A model generated the notes under the pieces. The model saw only the letters and a program-made list of their open reading frames with translations. It had not been told where the DNA came from and ran no database searches. The position numbers were made by a program, and so were the translations under genes. From Kondoa malvinella (taxonomy: Eukaryota > Basidiomycota > Agaricostilbomycetes > Agaricostilbales > Kondoaceae), in the NCBI GenBank assembly GCA_039545315.1, contig BCIM01000011.1:434001-498000 (forward strand): a stretch of DNA of 64,000 nucleotides, in the 5' to 3' direction. Below are positions 41,700-55,555 of the stretch, piece after piece. Numbering within the stretch: the first letter of the stretch is position 1; every line of letters begins with the position of its first letter.

Positions 41700-43777
41700 A
41701 TGTTTTCGAGGTTTCTCCAATCAGGAAAAACATGTAAGTTCGCCGCTCAAAGAGAACTCCTGTGGATTTGACGTGAATTGCATGTCAGCTGGTTCCAGGA
41801 AGGGGAAAGTTTTCTCCGAGGACGAGAAGAACGCTATCGCCGAGGCTGCCGCCAAAGCTGTTGCCTCAGTATGTCACGCCGTTAAGAAAGCTGCCAAGGC
41901 TCACAGCTTTCCTGTTAGGAAGAGGAAATCGACATCAAGTCTCTCGCGCAACAAGTCCACAAACGTTTGACAGAAAAAGGCCGCGAGCTCGGAGATCGGC
42001 AAGTGTACGTAAGTATCGAATCCTGTATATTTGCATCTAGTAGAACTGAGAAGGTCAAGCAGGATAAATTGCTTCGACAAATACGGGACTTGCAGGTGGG
42101 GTAGTGTTCATGCTGCGGGATAATGCTTACAATCCACAAGAATGGTCCCCCGGAAGACTACACAAGGATGGACGATACAAGGATGCTCGCCATCTTGGAG
42201 CAGGCCGTATGATTTGTGCCAGCTCATATCATCTGATAGCCTTTCAGATGAACAAGAGAATTGGCGCTATAGCGTTTGCTGACCAGGTTCTTCAAAAGTT
42301 GCCGGACCTGTACACCAGGGCACAGCTCGTGGTACTTACGCTTGCATCGAGCGGAAATTCCCATTAACAGACCTATCCCCAGGCTAAGTATGGCAAGACA
42401 AATACAGCAGTCCAAAAAGTCCAAGTAAGTAGCTTTAGTAGCAACAGATTCCAGACTGACCAGGTTGCTCTTTCAGAAGGTCAATATGCAAACGCAAAGA
42501 AGCTGCCCATCCTCTGACCTGTCTCATCGCAGGCCAAAGAGGCTGAAAATCCAGATAGTATCAATGCAGCTGCAAGTACGCCTCAGGTAACACCTCTTGC
42601 TCGGCACCTCTACACTGGTGATGCAAATGCGCTGCATGGCTTTCTGTTGGAGGAGGAACGTCTGGTCAGCTCTGTCTTGGCTAGACAGACTAACCTCCCT
42701 GTCGATGGACACCATGCCTCGATAATCAATGCAGATCTGCTAGCAAACGTATATCGGGTGGTCAAGTCTGCCGTAGAAAGAGTAGCTCGAGACCGGCAAA
42801 TATACAATGAGGAACAACATGTCGGGGCGATTGTCAGTCGTTGGTATCATTACAGTACAGATCACTTCACGGTGAGGCATCTGCAACTATGACTTGACCG
42901 CATGTGTACAGACTGACCCTTATCCACACTTCAGCAAGATATCCAAGTTTGGCGAGCAAAATATGGCTCGCAAGATCCAAGAACGCACGAGGCTCAATTG
43001 CATCCACATCAAGACCCAGAGCCACAGGCTGCAAGCTATCAAGGCGACAGGAAGGCGATTTTACAAGTGCTTGATCGAGCAAGAGAGATCAGACATCAAG
43101 AGTACAAGACTGCGCTTAGGCAGTTGCCTGTAATTCGTCCAAGATCCTACATTCAGCGATACTCTGATGCAGCTGGCATTATGTAGGGCACGCCGGACCG
43201 TAGGGCACGCCGGACCACGCCGCCGTCGCTCAATCTATCAATGTACACGCGCGTGGGCAGCAAGTCTATACTCGCTCTACAGAACACAGTGGAGTGCACG
43301 AATATACCGCTGAACAATCCAAGGTACTCTACCTACCCAAACGTTCTGGTACTATTCTTAAACCTGTCTAACAGTTGGACCACATGGTCTGGCTTTGGGT
43401 CGGAAGACAGCGAGCATGGTTGAAGCAGGAGGTGCTTGTTCAATGCCCCCAATTCCTTCGTCGCTGACTAAGCTTGTAGCTGTTGGATGCCCATCTAAAT
43501 GATCAAGATCCTGCGGCACTTGCCAGTCAAATCCGGCTGAATGCCTCAAACGCAGGTCAACTATGCTTTTAGGCCAGGGAACCGTGGACTAACCAGATTT
43601 TCGGCCACTTCTCTGCGCAAGATGTTCAGGTGAGCATTTCGTTCAGTCGCATTAGCATGCTCAACAAGACTGCTCGAACAGAATTTCGAGACTCGTTTGC
43701 GTCAGGAAGCGGCTGCCTTGCAAGGTTCTACCGTAAATAGCCGCGGCAAACAACCTGCGCAGCACGCAGTTGCCTAA
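41700..43777 (+). CDS. Unrecognised many-exon gene
   Basis: No family recognised. Chained exons in consistent phase: 41700-41733 (MFSRFLQSGKT), about 41790-41867 (GSRKGKVFSEDEKNAIAEAA), about 41919-42008 (EEEIDIKSLAQQVHKRLTEK, GRELGDRQVY), about 42062-42094 (DKLLRQIRDLQ), about 42140-42206 (NGPPEDYTRMDDTRMLAILE). Downstream coding-like blocks: AKYGKTNTAVQKVQ, AKEAENPDSINAAASTPQ, LHGFLLEEERLVSSVLARQT, INADLLANVYRVVKSAVERV (42560-42840), QDIQVWRAKYGSQDPRTHEA and AILQVLDRAREIRHQEYKTA (42935-43130), LDHMVWLWVGRQRAWLKQE (about 43376-43430), LLDAHLNDQDPAALASQIRL (about 43480-43550). The end is unsure: 43576, 43740 or 43777 depending on the last splices. The product is helical and charged, probably cytosolic or nuclear. 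The middle exon joins (42210-42540) are the weakest part. Confidence 0.5.
43183..43216 (+). repeat. 17-bp perfect tandem duplication
   Basis: Two adjacent copies of GTAGGGCACGCCGGACC (43183-43199 and 43200-43216), in what I read as an intron or non-coding part of the unrecognised gene. It is locally GC-rich compared with its surroundings. Confidence 0.9.
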
Positions 43778-43886
43778 TGCGCACGCATGACCGCAAGGGG
43801 CGTATATAGTGTACATTAGAGAGTACTAGATAATCAGTAGCATGCAATTTTCTTCACAATGTACAACGAGTCTCCGCAATTCGACG

Positions 43887-44970
<1,084 letters not shown>

Positions 44971-45015
44971 TTATTTGGCTGTAGCTGATCAACCTGTCGT
45001 CGAGCAACAGCGTGC

Positions 45016-46401
45016 ATGTCTAAGGATCCGGCTTGGACTGGTAATGCAGCTATCGTCTGTGTATAACCACTACACGACCAACGAAACACACCTGACATGG
45101 CACCGTATTTTGACAGGATCAAGCGATATGTGGAATTGGCGCAGGCATCGTTTCTACGCTCTGCATGCACCCTTTGGACTTGTTAAAGGTTCAATTTCAA
45201 GTAGCCAACAAGGCCTTGTCTCCCGGTGGTAGCAGCAACACGGGCGTACAAGTTTATTCGGCCTTGAAAACGATTGTCAGGCAAGATGGGTACACTGGCC
45301 TTTATAGAGGCTTGACACCCAACATACTGGGCAATGCGAGCAGTTGGGGCTTGTACTTTCTTTGGTGCGGCTGTTTTCATGAGGCGAGTCAGACGAAGTT
45401 TGATGTGTGTAAACAGGTATACTATGATGAAGTCTCGAATGGTTGGGCAAGATCCTACAGTCAAGCTATCTGCTGGCTCGCATCTCTTGGCTTCTGCACA
45501 GTCGGGTAAGTCTTCAGGTTGGCAGGTAATGGCAAAATTGACGAGTTGATCAAGGCGTCATTACCGCTATCATGACAAACCCACTCTGGGTAGTCAAGAC
45601 TCGCATGTTCACATCACGCAGGGGAGGTCAAGGAGCATACAAGAACGTCTTTGGTTCGTCATCCTTCCTTCGCATGACCAATAACTCATTTGTTGCAGAT
45701 GGAATATATCAAATAGCTGTCAAAGAAGGTCTACCAGGATTATATAAAGGCACTATTCTAGCTCTGGTAGGCGTCAGTAATGGGGCTATACAATTCATGA
45801 CGTACGAAGAGTTGAAACGAAAAGCAAAAGAGAGGAAAAGGAGGAGAATGGGCGACATGTCTGAAGTAGGGGAAAGCGATGCTACTAATCTAGTAGGTCT
45901 TCTTTCTAATATCAAAGTCGTGCTGATTTGGGATTAGACAAACACCGAATACATCTTCATGTCCGGTTCTGCAAAATTAGTGGCCATCGGTCTGACGTAC
46001 CCATATCAAGTCGTCCGCTCCCGCATGCAGGTAAAGTCCTTCAAAACTATCACATGAACGCTCTGACGAGCTTCAGAACGAACTCGCTCTCCGAAAAGCA
46101 GCAATAGAAACCCAAACAATACAAGGTCGAAAACCCTATACCTCAATCATGGACTGCGTTCGTCGAACTTATAGAGCAGAAGGAGCTCGAGCATTTTACA
46201 ACGGTCTAGCTACGAATGCTATTCGTGTGCTACCGGGCACTTGCGGTCAGTCTCTACCAGCTTTCCTGCCAATCAAACTTTACTGATAGCTCGGTGCCCG
46301 TGACAGTGACCTTTGTGGTGTATGAACAGTTGAGTAGGTATATGAGAGAGAAAGCTGTTGAGAGAGATGAGGAACGAAGGACGCTTGGTCAGATTAGCTG
46401 A
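45016..46401 (+). CDS. FLX1: Mitochondrial FAD/folate carrier (SLC25A32/Flx1 type)
   Basis: An inner-membrane carrier of the mitochondrial carrier family that moves FAD or folate. ATG 45016 gives MSKDPAWTGNAAI, joined across about 45055-45118 to DQAICGIGAGIVSTLCMHPL. The three repeat signatures are present: HPLDLLKVQFQ (about 45166), NPLWVVKTRMF (about 45580) and YPYQVVRSRMQ (about 45995). The PLW form in repeat two is typical of the folate/FAD/pyrimidine subgroup. Introns at about 45366-45417, 45506-45551, 45655-45699, about 45893-45937, about 46031-46077 and about 46245-46302 restore FLWYTMMKSRMVGQDP, GVITAIMTNPLW and LPGTCVTFVVYEQLSRYM. Stop at 46401. Choice between FAD and folate cannot be made from sequence alone. 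Confidence 0.88.
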
Positions 46402-47017
46402 GATTTCCGGCCGAGTAGAAAAGGTCACGATGGGTGTGGGATTTTGGCTAGCTGTCGGTGGGCTCTTGCTATTCTTTTCGGTAGACTGATGGCTGATTGA
46501 CTTGATCTTCATAGGCTACAAGCGACAATCACGCCATGACCTGACTCGGAGCGCTTTTGCCTAACCTGCTGCAAGGAGCGTCAGTTGGGAAGACCAGCAT
46601 GATGGGCTACAATAGCGTCAACGTACTGCACACTGGTGTCGCAATGCAGCGGGCGAGATGCAAAGACCGAAGGATGCAAGACAGACAGAAGCACTTCCGA
46701 CGTGTTCAGAAGATTCCTAGAAGCCCGGTGCATCATAGCCTACGTCCAGTCTCCAACAACTCGTCTCGCTTGTGTGCCTCGAGTGCAGCGGCAAGAGGTA
46801 ATGCATCTTTCGGCAGCGATAGAGGACGACAGGAAGATTTCGTGCATATCGGCATTTGTACATAGCTTGCGCACATTATTAGAGGCCACGCAATCCATAG
46901 ACACGTCTTGTGTATACGTATGCACTGTGACGCGGCCTCTTGTTGACTTGCATTTCGCTTGCGATTTCTCGTCATACCACGACTTCGGACGTGGGAAGCG
47001 CTTGAAACAGCAAACAC
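46402..47017. promoter_or_regulatory. Intergenic upstream of BLM10
   Basis: About 615 bp. A plus-strand frame (46557-46865) and a minus-strand frame (46733-47188) are open but unlike any protein family; the latter overlaps the first BLM10 exon. The region likely holds the carrier 3' UTR and the BLM10 promoter. Confidence 0.4.
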
Positions 47018-50000
47018 ATGGACGAAAACGAAGATATTATCGATGATCTTGACGAGGCTTTGGCTGAGGAAAGGCTCGACGATCAGAAAGTACGCTGATG
47101 ACCGAATTCGCAAGTCAAGCACAGGCGACTGATTTGCAGAGCTTTCACAGGAAATCCTAGAGGAAGAGAACGAAACTGTCGTCGACATGCTACCTTCTGC
47201 CAGCTCGTTCGAAGACAGTATAGCGACGCCAACTTCACCATCTCAAGATGAGAATCGAGAGAAGTTTATGGACTTGCCCAAATCAATGCCTTACCCTGTC
47301 GAAACGCTGGCCGAGATGGATGCAAGGCTAGATATTATCATGCGAAGACTTGTCGACTGCGTTGAAGCCAAAGACTTTACCGTCGGATTCATTGCGTTCA
47401 ATCATCGCCTAGAGTGCTGGCTCAGCTTGCGTTATCCAATGGCTAGAAAGACTAGAGCTCGACTTGCTAGGTTCTAGTCAGTCCTCGTGTCTGTACCTGA
47501 GAGAGGGTCATGTTGACATCTTAATGCAGCTATCAACTATGTGTCACACCCGGTCTGGAAGCTCGTATAGTCGACTTGAGCTGCAACATGGCACAAACCC
47601 TTCTAGAATCAAAGAAGCGCATCGATATTCACGATCTAGTCCTGCCTTGGAAGCCGCTATATGATCTGCTGGAACAAGAACTCTACCCGAAACAGCGCAA
47701 GACTGGCTTGACCAACATAGCAAACAACCTCATGACCCTGGCCGATACTGCCCAACGCTTCTTTCCTCCTCATGAAGCACCAAACATGCTTGCTACCTTT
47801 CTTCCTTGGCTGAATGGGCAAAGTCTCGAAACTATTGTGCGCATTCTCTTTGTGTGTCCTATGTATATCATCTAACCGTATGCTCAGATCGCAACTCAAG
47901 GCTTCATGGCTCACTTCTTACCGATGACGCATCCTACCGAATGGCTCGACGCAGTCTTTTGCCTTTGGGAAAGCTTCAACTCTTCAATCTGGGACTCGAA
48001 ATGGCTCGACCTCATGTCCAGACTAGCCGAGATTCACCTAGACGCCAAAGCCAGTCACCCTGATCGACTTGACCTCCTTCGCAACTTTGAACAGTCCTGG
48101 CCTGAACCCGCTCCAGACATGGTCAGCAAGATCAGTCAAATGCGCAACAGTCCTTGGCAGGGTATAAGAAACGATGTTGGCATCTTTTCGATGCTGCAGT
48201 GGAATTCGATGATGGCCAAAGCGCTCAAGATGATGAAAGTACCTGTCGGTCGGGTTGGCAAGACGTCAGGCTTCCTCAGCAGTGTCAGTCAGATGGAATC
48301 GATAGCCGATACCAAGCCATTCGAAACGATCGCTTCGGTCGCGACGATGATCATCTATTCGATTTCAGAAGACGTACCCGCATCATCTTCGCCATCAACA
48401 AGTGCAATCAATTCCGGCACTTCGACTCCCAAGGGTACAGCTACACCTGCCTCTTCTCGTCCCTTGGCTGGATCTCACGCCCTTGACAGCTTGTACAAAT
48501 TCATGCAAGCGACCGAAACCTTCTTTCACCCTTCGAATTACGGCGAATGGAGCATGTGTCTGAATCGTTTCACTCAAAACCTGGCTTCCGAATTCCTCAG
48601 GCGGTACATCGACGAGCAGAAATCAGAATGCAAGACACCGGTGCAATGGCGACTTACCGCGTCAATCAAGAAAGAGTTCGCCTTGACACTTCGCACCGTC
48701 TCCCTCCTCTCTATGTACTCAAAAGATCCGCTGACAAACAATGCCGCTCACTCGACTATGAAAGTCCTGGCCTACCTGGAACCCGATCTCATCATCCCAT
48801 CTCTATTGGACCGAGCCGAACCAGCGTTGGAAACAGTGCTTGAGACTCATCGAACAACGGCTACTCTCTCAGTCCTTGCACAAACCGCTATCCCTCTCAT
48901 CTCCCGCGAAACCAACCCGTCAGGAGCAAAACATGTTACAAGATTGCTCGAGCTCGCTACTCCAGGTCTTGATGTGAATGATCCTATGAAGACTGTCATT
49001 ACGTGCATGTATGTCATTTCGACGATTCTCGCTATCGGAGGACCGATCGAAGACTTGACCAAACCGGAGCATGCCAGCGATGCTCTTCGGCGCAAGTCAT
49101 CGGTCTTGATGGGCGAGGGCGGGGACGTTGAAATGGATGCAAGTGAAGCAGCTGATGAGGCGAAGCGTTCGAAAGAGGAAGAAGACAACCTCCTCCGAGA
49201 CAGTACCCGCGACTTTCCTGATTGGGTCTTCAGCTTTTGGAAGAGTCTTTTTAACGTGGTCAAAAATTTGCCAGAACCGGGCAAAGGTGGTCGTAGTGGC
49301 AAGATAGAAGACATGATGACTTCGTCCATCAACACCATGTGCGAATATATCTGCTCAGCATTGTCGCCTACCCTTTTCGATGAAGCACTTCGCTTGTTCT
49401 TTGACTTTGCTGCACATTCACCACGAGCGAACGCAGCCAAGATCGTTGGCAGCATAGCAGCAAAGTTTGCGCAAGTGGACGCCAAAAAAGTACTCGCCCT
49501 TTTCTTTCCCCTTTGCGACAAACACATCCGAGGCGAAATCGAGAATGGCGCTGCTTCGAGTCCGAGCACATCGGCAAACTTGACAATGGACGAAGACCCA
49601 GCCTTCCAGTATTATTGCATGCTCCTTACTGGCACGCTTGCTTCAGCAGGCGATCAGCTATTGCCATATCAAGATCAGCTCATCTCCCTCTTGAATTTTA
49701 TGCGAGACAACTGTCGCTCAGAAAGAGGCTACTCGCACCTCGGGCGCCTTACAGCTCAAGCTCTGTCCTCACTCACATCTGTCTACCCAAGAGATGCACG
49801 GTATCAAAATCCAGAGGTGTGGCAGGATCCATGTATGTCGACTACTACTTCGGGCATCCATTCGCTGACGGCTGTTCTAGCCTTTGTTGCCAACTCACAC
49901 CTTCAATGGGGAGCGACAATGGAAGCCAAAGATGTGAAAGTGCGTATCCATTGTATCAGCACATAGAGGATTGCGCTAACCCAATCGCAGATTTCATGGC

Positions 50001-53000
50001 ATGTACCTACGGAGGCCGAGGTTGAACTTGCTTTGCGTATTCTGCGCGAAATCACCGACGCTGCACTCAAGGACAGCGAGTCTTTGGTGGACGCCTCTTC
50101 TACAAGTTCCTCGCGGCAATGGGCATGTGAATTCTCAAGACACTGCACTGCGCTCAAATACACCTGGTTGTCTGTCGCTGGCTTGGCTACCTTGGATGAG
50201 CGTGGCGAGAAGGGTGCGGAGTGCAGTGACTCTGGGTAAGTCTTTCGCTCTCTGATTTCATCAGTGCAAGACTGATGGATCAAAAAGCGATCACATTCCT
50301 GGCTTCTTGAACCATCCTACCAAATGCGCAACGGGAATTGCTTTGCAAGATCCAGCGGATCCAAGGCATCGATTCGTCATCTCGCTGCGGCAAAGGACCG
50401 GTCAAATGCTGCATGCTGCCATTCTTCGATTGAAGGACAACGGTGCAGATGACGCAATTGACAGTGTCAAGCTGCTCGTGTGAGTCCCGAACGAGAACAA
50501 CACAGGCTCGTCTCATCTGTGACCAGGTCTACCATTAAAACCTTAATGCTTGACTTCCCCATTGAGCGCTCACAACACGCTTCTTTCAAGAAGAGCTACG
50601 ATCTAGTCAAGACTATCACTCGCGTCAGTAAGAACCAAAAGAAGTCTCCTCGGTAAGCCCAACCCGTTCATCGCCTGCGTTATGCTGATCGAGCTCGTTC
50701 GTCATCAGCATTGTCTGGAGTGAGCACAGTTTTGACCTGATTGAAGTTGAGTGCTGACGTCTTGCCATCGCAGTCCGACGAGCAGCTCTGTACAACGCTA
50801 GTCGTCTGCGAGTATCTGGCTTCTACAGATCGAGGACCGCCATTGATGACCAGCTAATCCATGACCTGGCCGACCTTTCGCTTTCCTTGTACGTCGCCGT
50901 CCGCAAGGTCGCTCAGCGCGCCATCGAATCCTTGACCCAATATTACGACGGCACACGGACTCTTCTGATGAACAAATTCTTCGATGCTTGCAAAGCTGGC
51001 ACGAACAGTGATGTGTAAGTCGGTCTAGAAACAGATAGCATCTGAGCTGATGGGATTTCCGGTGGATTACAGCATGAAGGGATCTCTCTAGTATGTCTCT
51101 CCTTGTTACCGATATCACGTTCTAATCCTCTTCTCCCAATCAGCGTACTAGGTAGCAAGGCTTTCGGCAACTTCGCTATTGCAGATTGGAGGTTTGGACC
51201 CAAATACATCATGACAATACTCTCTTGCCAGCACCAGGAAAAGGTTTGCGCTGTTTCGACCCATTTCTCCTATTGATCTAATTGGCTTTCCTTTCACAAC
51301 AGCCATCAGTACAAACTTTGGTGAAGAACATATGCGGCGACTTTATCGTCCGTGCTGGCGAGCCCGTCACACTTACGCCGAATATCCGCTCGCCTGGACT
51401 GGAACACGCATGCCAGGCGCTTTCGACCTATATTGTTACCCCGAAGGATGTCTCGCTAAACGACGCTATCTCTGCCAAAGTGCAAGGGCGACTAGATCAG
51501 AAGAATGTTGCATATGAGCAGTTGGTGAGCTTTGATCAGACCCGCGACCCTGTTTCATTGACTGATACAAAGCCCATCAGGTCAATGAACTTCTATCATT
51601 AGCCAAAAGCTCACAAACCCACTGGCGATACAAAGGTGTGTCATTCACACAGACAGACAGAAGCTCGATCTTTACACATTGTGTCTCTAGCCAACGCGAC
51701 CCGCTTTTTGCGAGCGTTCATCAGAAGAGACCAGGTGAGATACATGAGCTGACTGATGAGAGCCGTATTCTTATCCAAAGCCAGCCATGCCGACCCGACA
51801 TTGGCGCCTATATGAGCGACGAACTCGTTTCCGAGTTGCCGGCGCTCCGAGTACATGCAGTGCTCGCCCTCACAAAAATGCTACATTTCGTCAAATTGCG
51901 GTCGCTGTGTGGAGAATCGCCCGAACGTCTGCTGTTGCAGAAGACCCAAAATCCGCTAAAGCAGAAAGTCAAGCTCGAACAACCATTGGACCCAAATTAC
52001 ACAGAGAACTTTATCAAAGCCCTCAGGTCGCCTATGGAAGCCGGCAAGACGCTTCTTATGGACAAGCAGTCAACAGGCTGGCTAGTCTGGGGCGATGAGG
52101 TTGACTATTACACTGCACCGCGTCAGACCGGAGACCAGCTTGTCTGGGAGCACGAATCAGATGCTGGCTTGCAAGCCATTCGCGAGGTGGTCTTGAAACC
52201 GCAATGGTGGACCAAGGTCGCCGATCATTACTCAAGAGAGCAATCCCGGGATTTCCTAGCACAGGAGAATACAGCTTTGATCAAATCTATCTTCCAAATT
52301 GTGAGTGCAAGCAGCAATATCTGCAATCAGCTCATCGAGTGGCTTCCAGTTCTCGACGGAAGCTTGCGAACTGGCCTTTACAGTGACAGATCAATTGCTC
52401 AATAGCGACAAGGATCGTCACAAAATCAGAGCTGCTTGCGAGATTCTTGGCGGCATGCTACGTGGTAGCAAGCACTGGCCTTTGGAGAAGCAGAACATCC
52501 TGTGGTCTTGGCTTGAAGCCAGACTACCATCATTGATGGAAAAGCTCATAACACCCGACACGCAGTGAGTCCGGTTTGTCAAGAGACTTTGTCTATACTG
52601 AACATCCGATGTAGACCTGCTGTCGAGATGCTTGTGAGTCTATATCGGGTCCTGTTGAGCAATCTGACATCCTACTAGGTCGAATACGTTCTCGGCGGAC
52701 GGGACCCTCGACGGAATCAACCTCTTGTACAACTCATCACCCAATATCATCTCGACCCGGAAAGTAACGAAGCTTTCGCCGAAGCAAAGAAGGCCTGGCT
52801 TGTAGGAACAGCGATGCGGAGTCTCGGCTGGCACTTTGAAGCGTGGGCAGGTCAGTACTGATTATTCGCTTCTGACCAGCGACTGATTCTAATATGCCTT
52901 CAACGCAGACCGCTATCTGTCAGAGTACTGGTCTGCTATCGATAACAATTTCCAAGAAGTGCGAAGTGCTGTATCCGATAATCTGCGACGTTTGAGCGAG

Positions 53001-54259
53001 CTACGCCTGCACCCAAGCTTCTCGTCTACAGCGGTCTTCCTGCAGCATTGCAAAGACATATACGGCCATTCTCTCTTGCTTGAGGTCGACGATACTTTTG
53101 AGCAGAGAGTCCGGCAGCTGAAATCTAATCTGGAAGAATGGCGGAAGAACCGACAACCATCTGCTTCCGGGACACAGCAATACGACAGAGCATCATTGAC
53201 AGTACTGACTTGGATCTGGGCGTCAGCCAATGACCACAGAATCAGCGCCGTCTTCCCCTTTGTCAGGCAACTCATTCCGGAGCTCTTCAGTATGCAAGAG
53301 CTCAACGACAATGAAGAACTCCGAAGTACTGCGCGATCTGTTCTTGCGTCGTTGGCCGGTCTTCCCTACCCGGCACCTCTAGTACGACCTATCTTTTCGA
53401 CCTTCATCACCCTGCTACGGACGTCATCGAGCTGGCGAGTACGGCTAGATGTACTTCCTGTCTTACAAGGTCAGTCTACATATTGATGCTACCCGTTCGT
53501 ATGGCTAATTTCGCCTCGATCACCAGTGTTCTTCTTCCACCAGCTCTTCTGCATCGAGGAGGAACAGATCGTCGATCTCATGAGCGCTCTGTGCGATATG
53601 CTGAGAGACTCGAGCATTGAAGTAAGAGAGGCTGCTGCAACAACGCTGAGCGGTATCGTCCGATGCTCCCAACGCAGGTCCACTTTGCAATTGAGGGTAA
53701 GCTAGTGCTCTCGCCTGTCGATGTCTTCTCACTCGGCTTGACAGGACCGTTTCTTGGCTGTCGTTCGAACGACAAAAATTCCTCGTCGTCGGACGCCTAA
53801 TGGGGAAGAAAATGCCTCGTACCAGGAGAAGCTCACGCAAGCTCATTCAGGCGTGCTCGGCGTTGCCGCACTCATACAAGCATTCCCTAACCGTATGTTA
53901 CTATCGTGCATCGCTATGCAGACCTTCTCACTCCGATTACAGATGTGCCCAGCTGGATGCCACAGCTTCTTCTTGAAGTGATGGGCAAGCATGTCTCTTC
54001 GCCGGCACCCATCGCTCAATCTGTCCGCAACTGCCTGGCCGACTTCAAGAAGTCGCACTCTGATTCGTAGGCCAATTATTGCAAAGATCAAACACAGACT
54101 GACCGCCGGAACAAACAGTTGGGTGGAAGACCAGAAAGCATTTACAGATGATCAGCAGATGGAGCTGAACGATCTTCTTGTACCACGTGAGTTTGAGCGC
54201 TGACAGTTTGCCCAAATCTGACTCTTATTCTTCACATAGCAAACAACTACCTTGTATAA
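47018..54259 (+). CDS. BLM10: Proteasome activator Blm10/PA200
   Basis: A very large HEAT-repeat protein that caps the 20S proteasome and opens its gate. ATG 47018 (MDENEDIIDDLDEALAEERL) starts an acidic region. Blocks along the gene: MPYPVETLAEMDARLDIIMR (47290), KKRIDIHDLVLPWKPLYDLL (47612), FFPPHEAPNMLATFLPWLNG (47760), the 2-kb exon to about 49950 with HFLPMTHPTEWLDAVFCLWE and ESIADTKPFETIASVATMII, VPTEAEVELALRILREITDA (about 50004), RRAALYNASRLRVSGFYRSR-type and AVRKVAQRAIESLTQYYDGT-type segments (50770-50960), MSDELVSELPALRVHAVLAL (51810), and VPSWMPQLLLEVMGKHVSSP (about 53945). About 20 introns of normal size. The last intron (about 54191-54239) gives the C-terminus LVPPNNYLV, not the usual hydrophobic-Tyr-X ending. 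Confidence 0.92.
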
Positions 54260-54333
54260 TGATAGAAGCAATTAGAATGGGTGACCTTGTATTTTACATT
54301 GTATCATATCATGCAACAAAGCTATAGAGAGCA

Positions 54334-55471
54334 TCACGAAGATATCAGCGCCTTTGCCTTGTTCCATAGCTTATTTGCCTCTGCTTCCTTTGCATCTGCT
54401 AGCACTTGCGCCTCTGTCTTGTCGAGGACACGGGTTCGCCAAGCTGCATCATCACTTGACGGAATGTCGACATGTATCGACTTGAACTGGTAACTTCCGT
54501 CTGGGACCTAGTACCACCTTGCATTAGCTATGTTCGTTCAAATAAAGAGTCAAGACTGACTCGTATCAGCACGCAAACGACCTCGCCCTTGTGGTATTCT
54601 CCTAACACTGGTTTTCGTCTCGTGAAGCCAATAGCTGGTCTGTGATTCGCCGTATCCCTTCGAGGTACGAACGCATGCAGCAAAGCACCCCAGAAGCCTT
54701 TCTGCTCTTCCTCTTTGTGTTGCGGCGGCCCTTCGACAGAAGTAGTCAGCTGATTTGAAGGTTCGACTACGATAGGTCTGAGCCAGCGCTTGAATTTCGA
54801 GTAATAGCTCTCGTTCGGGTCGTCTTTGATATGAGCTGATAGAGCAAAGCGGACGACTTGTTCTTCCAGACCGGACGAATTGCGACGCATGACAGAATGA
54901 ATGTTGCGATGACGCTTTGTACCGTCTGTTCCGCTTCCGTGAAACTTCCAAGGCTGTCGAAAGATGGTTGTGAGTTCGTCATTGTCTTGGACATGGGGTA
55001 CTGCGGCGTTGAAGATCCTTGTAGGTGCTGCTGATGCGAGTAGCTCTGTCGAAATTGCATAGACTATTCCTCCGGTCAAGCAGATGCCAAAGAGCACCAC
55101 GCCAGCGTTTGTCAGATTACGGCCTGATCTCAATACTGTGATAACAGTTTCAGCCTGTAAGCTGATACTACAACTGTCCAACACTCACTCTTGCGCCCGA
55201 GACCTAATTCTCTGAAGGTTGCTTCTCTTTCACCTCCAGCAGCTGAAGTCCCATCTGGAAAGGGCCTGTCTCAATAGATCAATACAAATTGCATGCTCGG
55301 TGGGACGATTACTTGCCCTGGCATTCTAACTTTCTGTCGCTGAGCGTTGCGAAGGACTTCAGAGGCATTGGAAGCCAGGTTGTCTGTAGCATAGCCTCTC
55401 CTGTTGCAGATGCATGGCGCTCTAAGAGCAGGCCTTGCCATGATCCATATCTGAACAGGTAGTCGCAACAT
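54334..55471 (-). CDS. TIM21: Mitochondrial import inner-membrane subunit Tim21
   Basis: Tim21 is an accessory TIM23 subunit that contacts the TOM complex and respiratory-chain complexes. ATG 55471 gives a presequence (MLRLPVQIWIMARPALRAPC, then RRGYATDN). After an intron near 55300-55260, an exon ends RELGLGRK, and 55130-54560 encodes the single membrane segment NAGVVLFGICLTGGIVYAIS followed by the intermembrane-space domain (STELLASAAPTRIFNAAVPH, KFHGSGTDGTKRHRN, EVVCVLIR). An intron at about 54510-54560 joins VPDGSYQFKSIHVDIPSSDD. The product ends ANKLWNKAKALISS at 54334. Domain order and length match fungal Tim21. Convergent with BLM10 (about 75 bp). Confidence 0.88.
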
Positions 55472-55555
55472 CACGGCTGTTGGTAACTTGGTCGACGAGG
55501 TTTATCCCGCTACGAGCACCTCAGCCGCTTCTGAATAGGACCCAAACAGTTCAGA

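Noticed and set aside
46557..46865. Plus-strand frame with GASVGKTSMM resembling a P-loop of a Rab GTPase
   Set aside because: The spacing is one residue short of a Walker A (GxxxxGK[ST]), no other GTPase motif follows, and the rest is Arg/Cys-rich noise.
48847..49569. 240-residue minus-strand open frame inside BLM10
   Set aside because: Antisense to a 2-kb unambiguous BLM10 exon; Ser/Arg/Ala-rich mirror composition typical of shadow frames.
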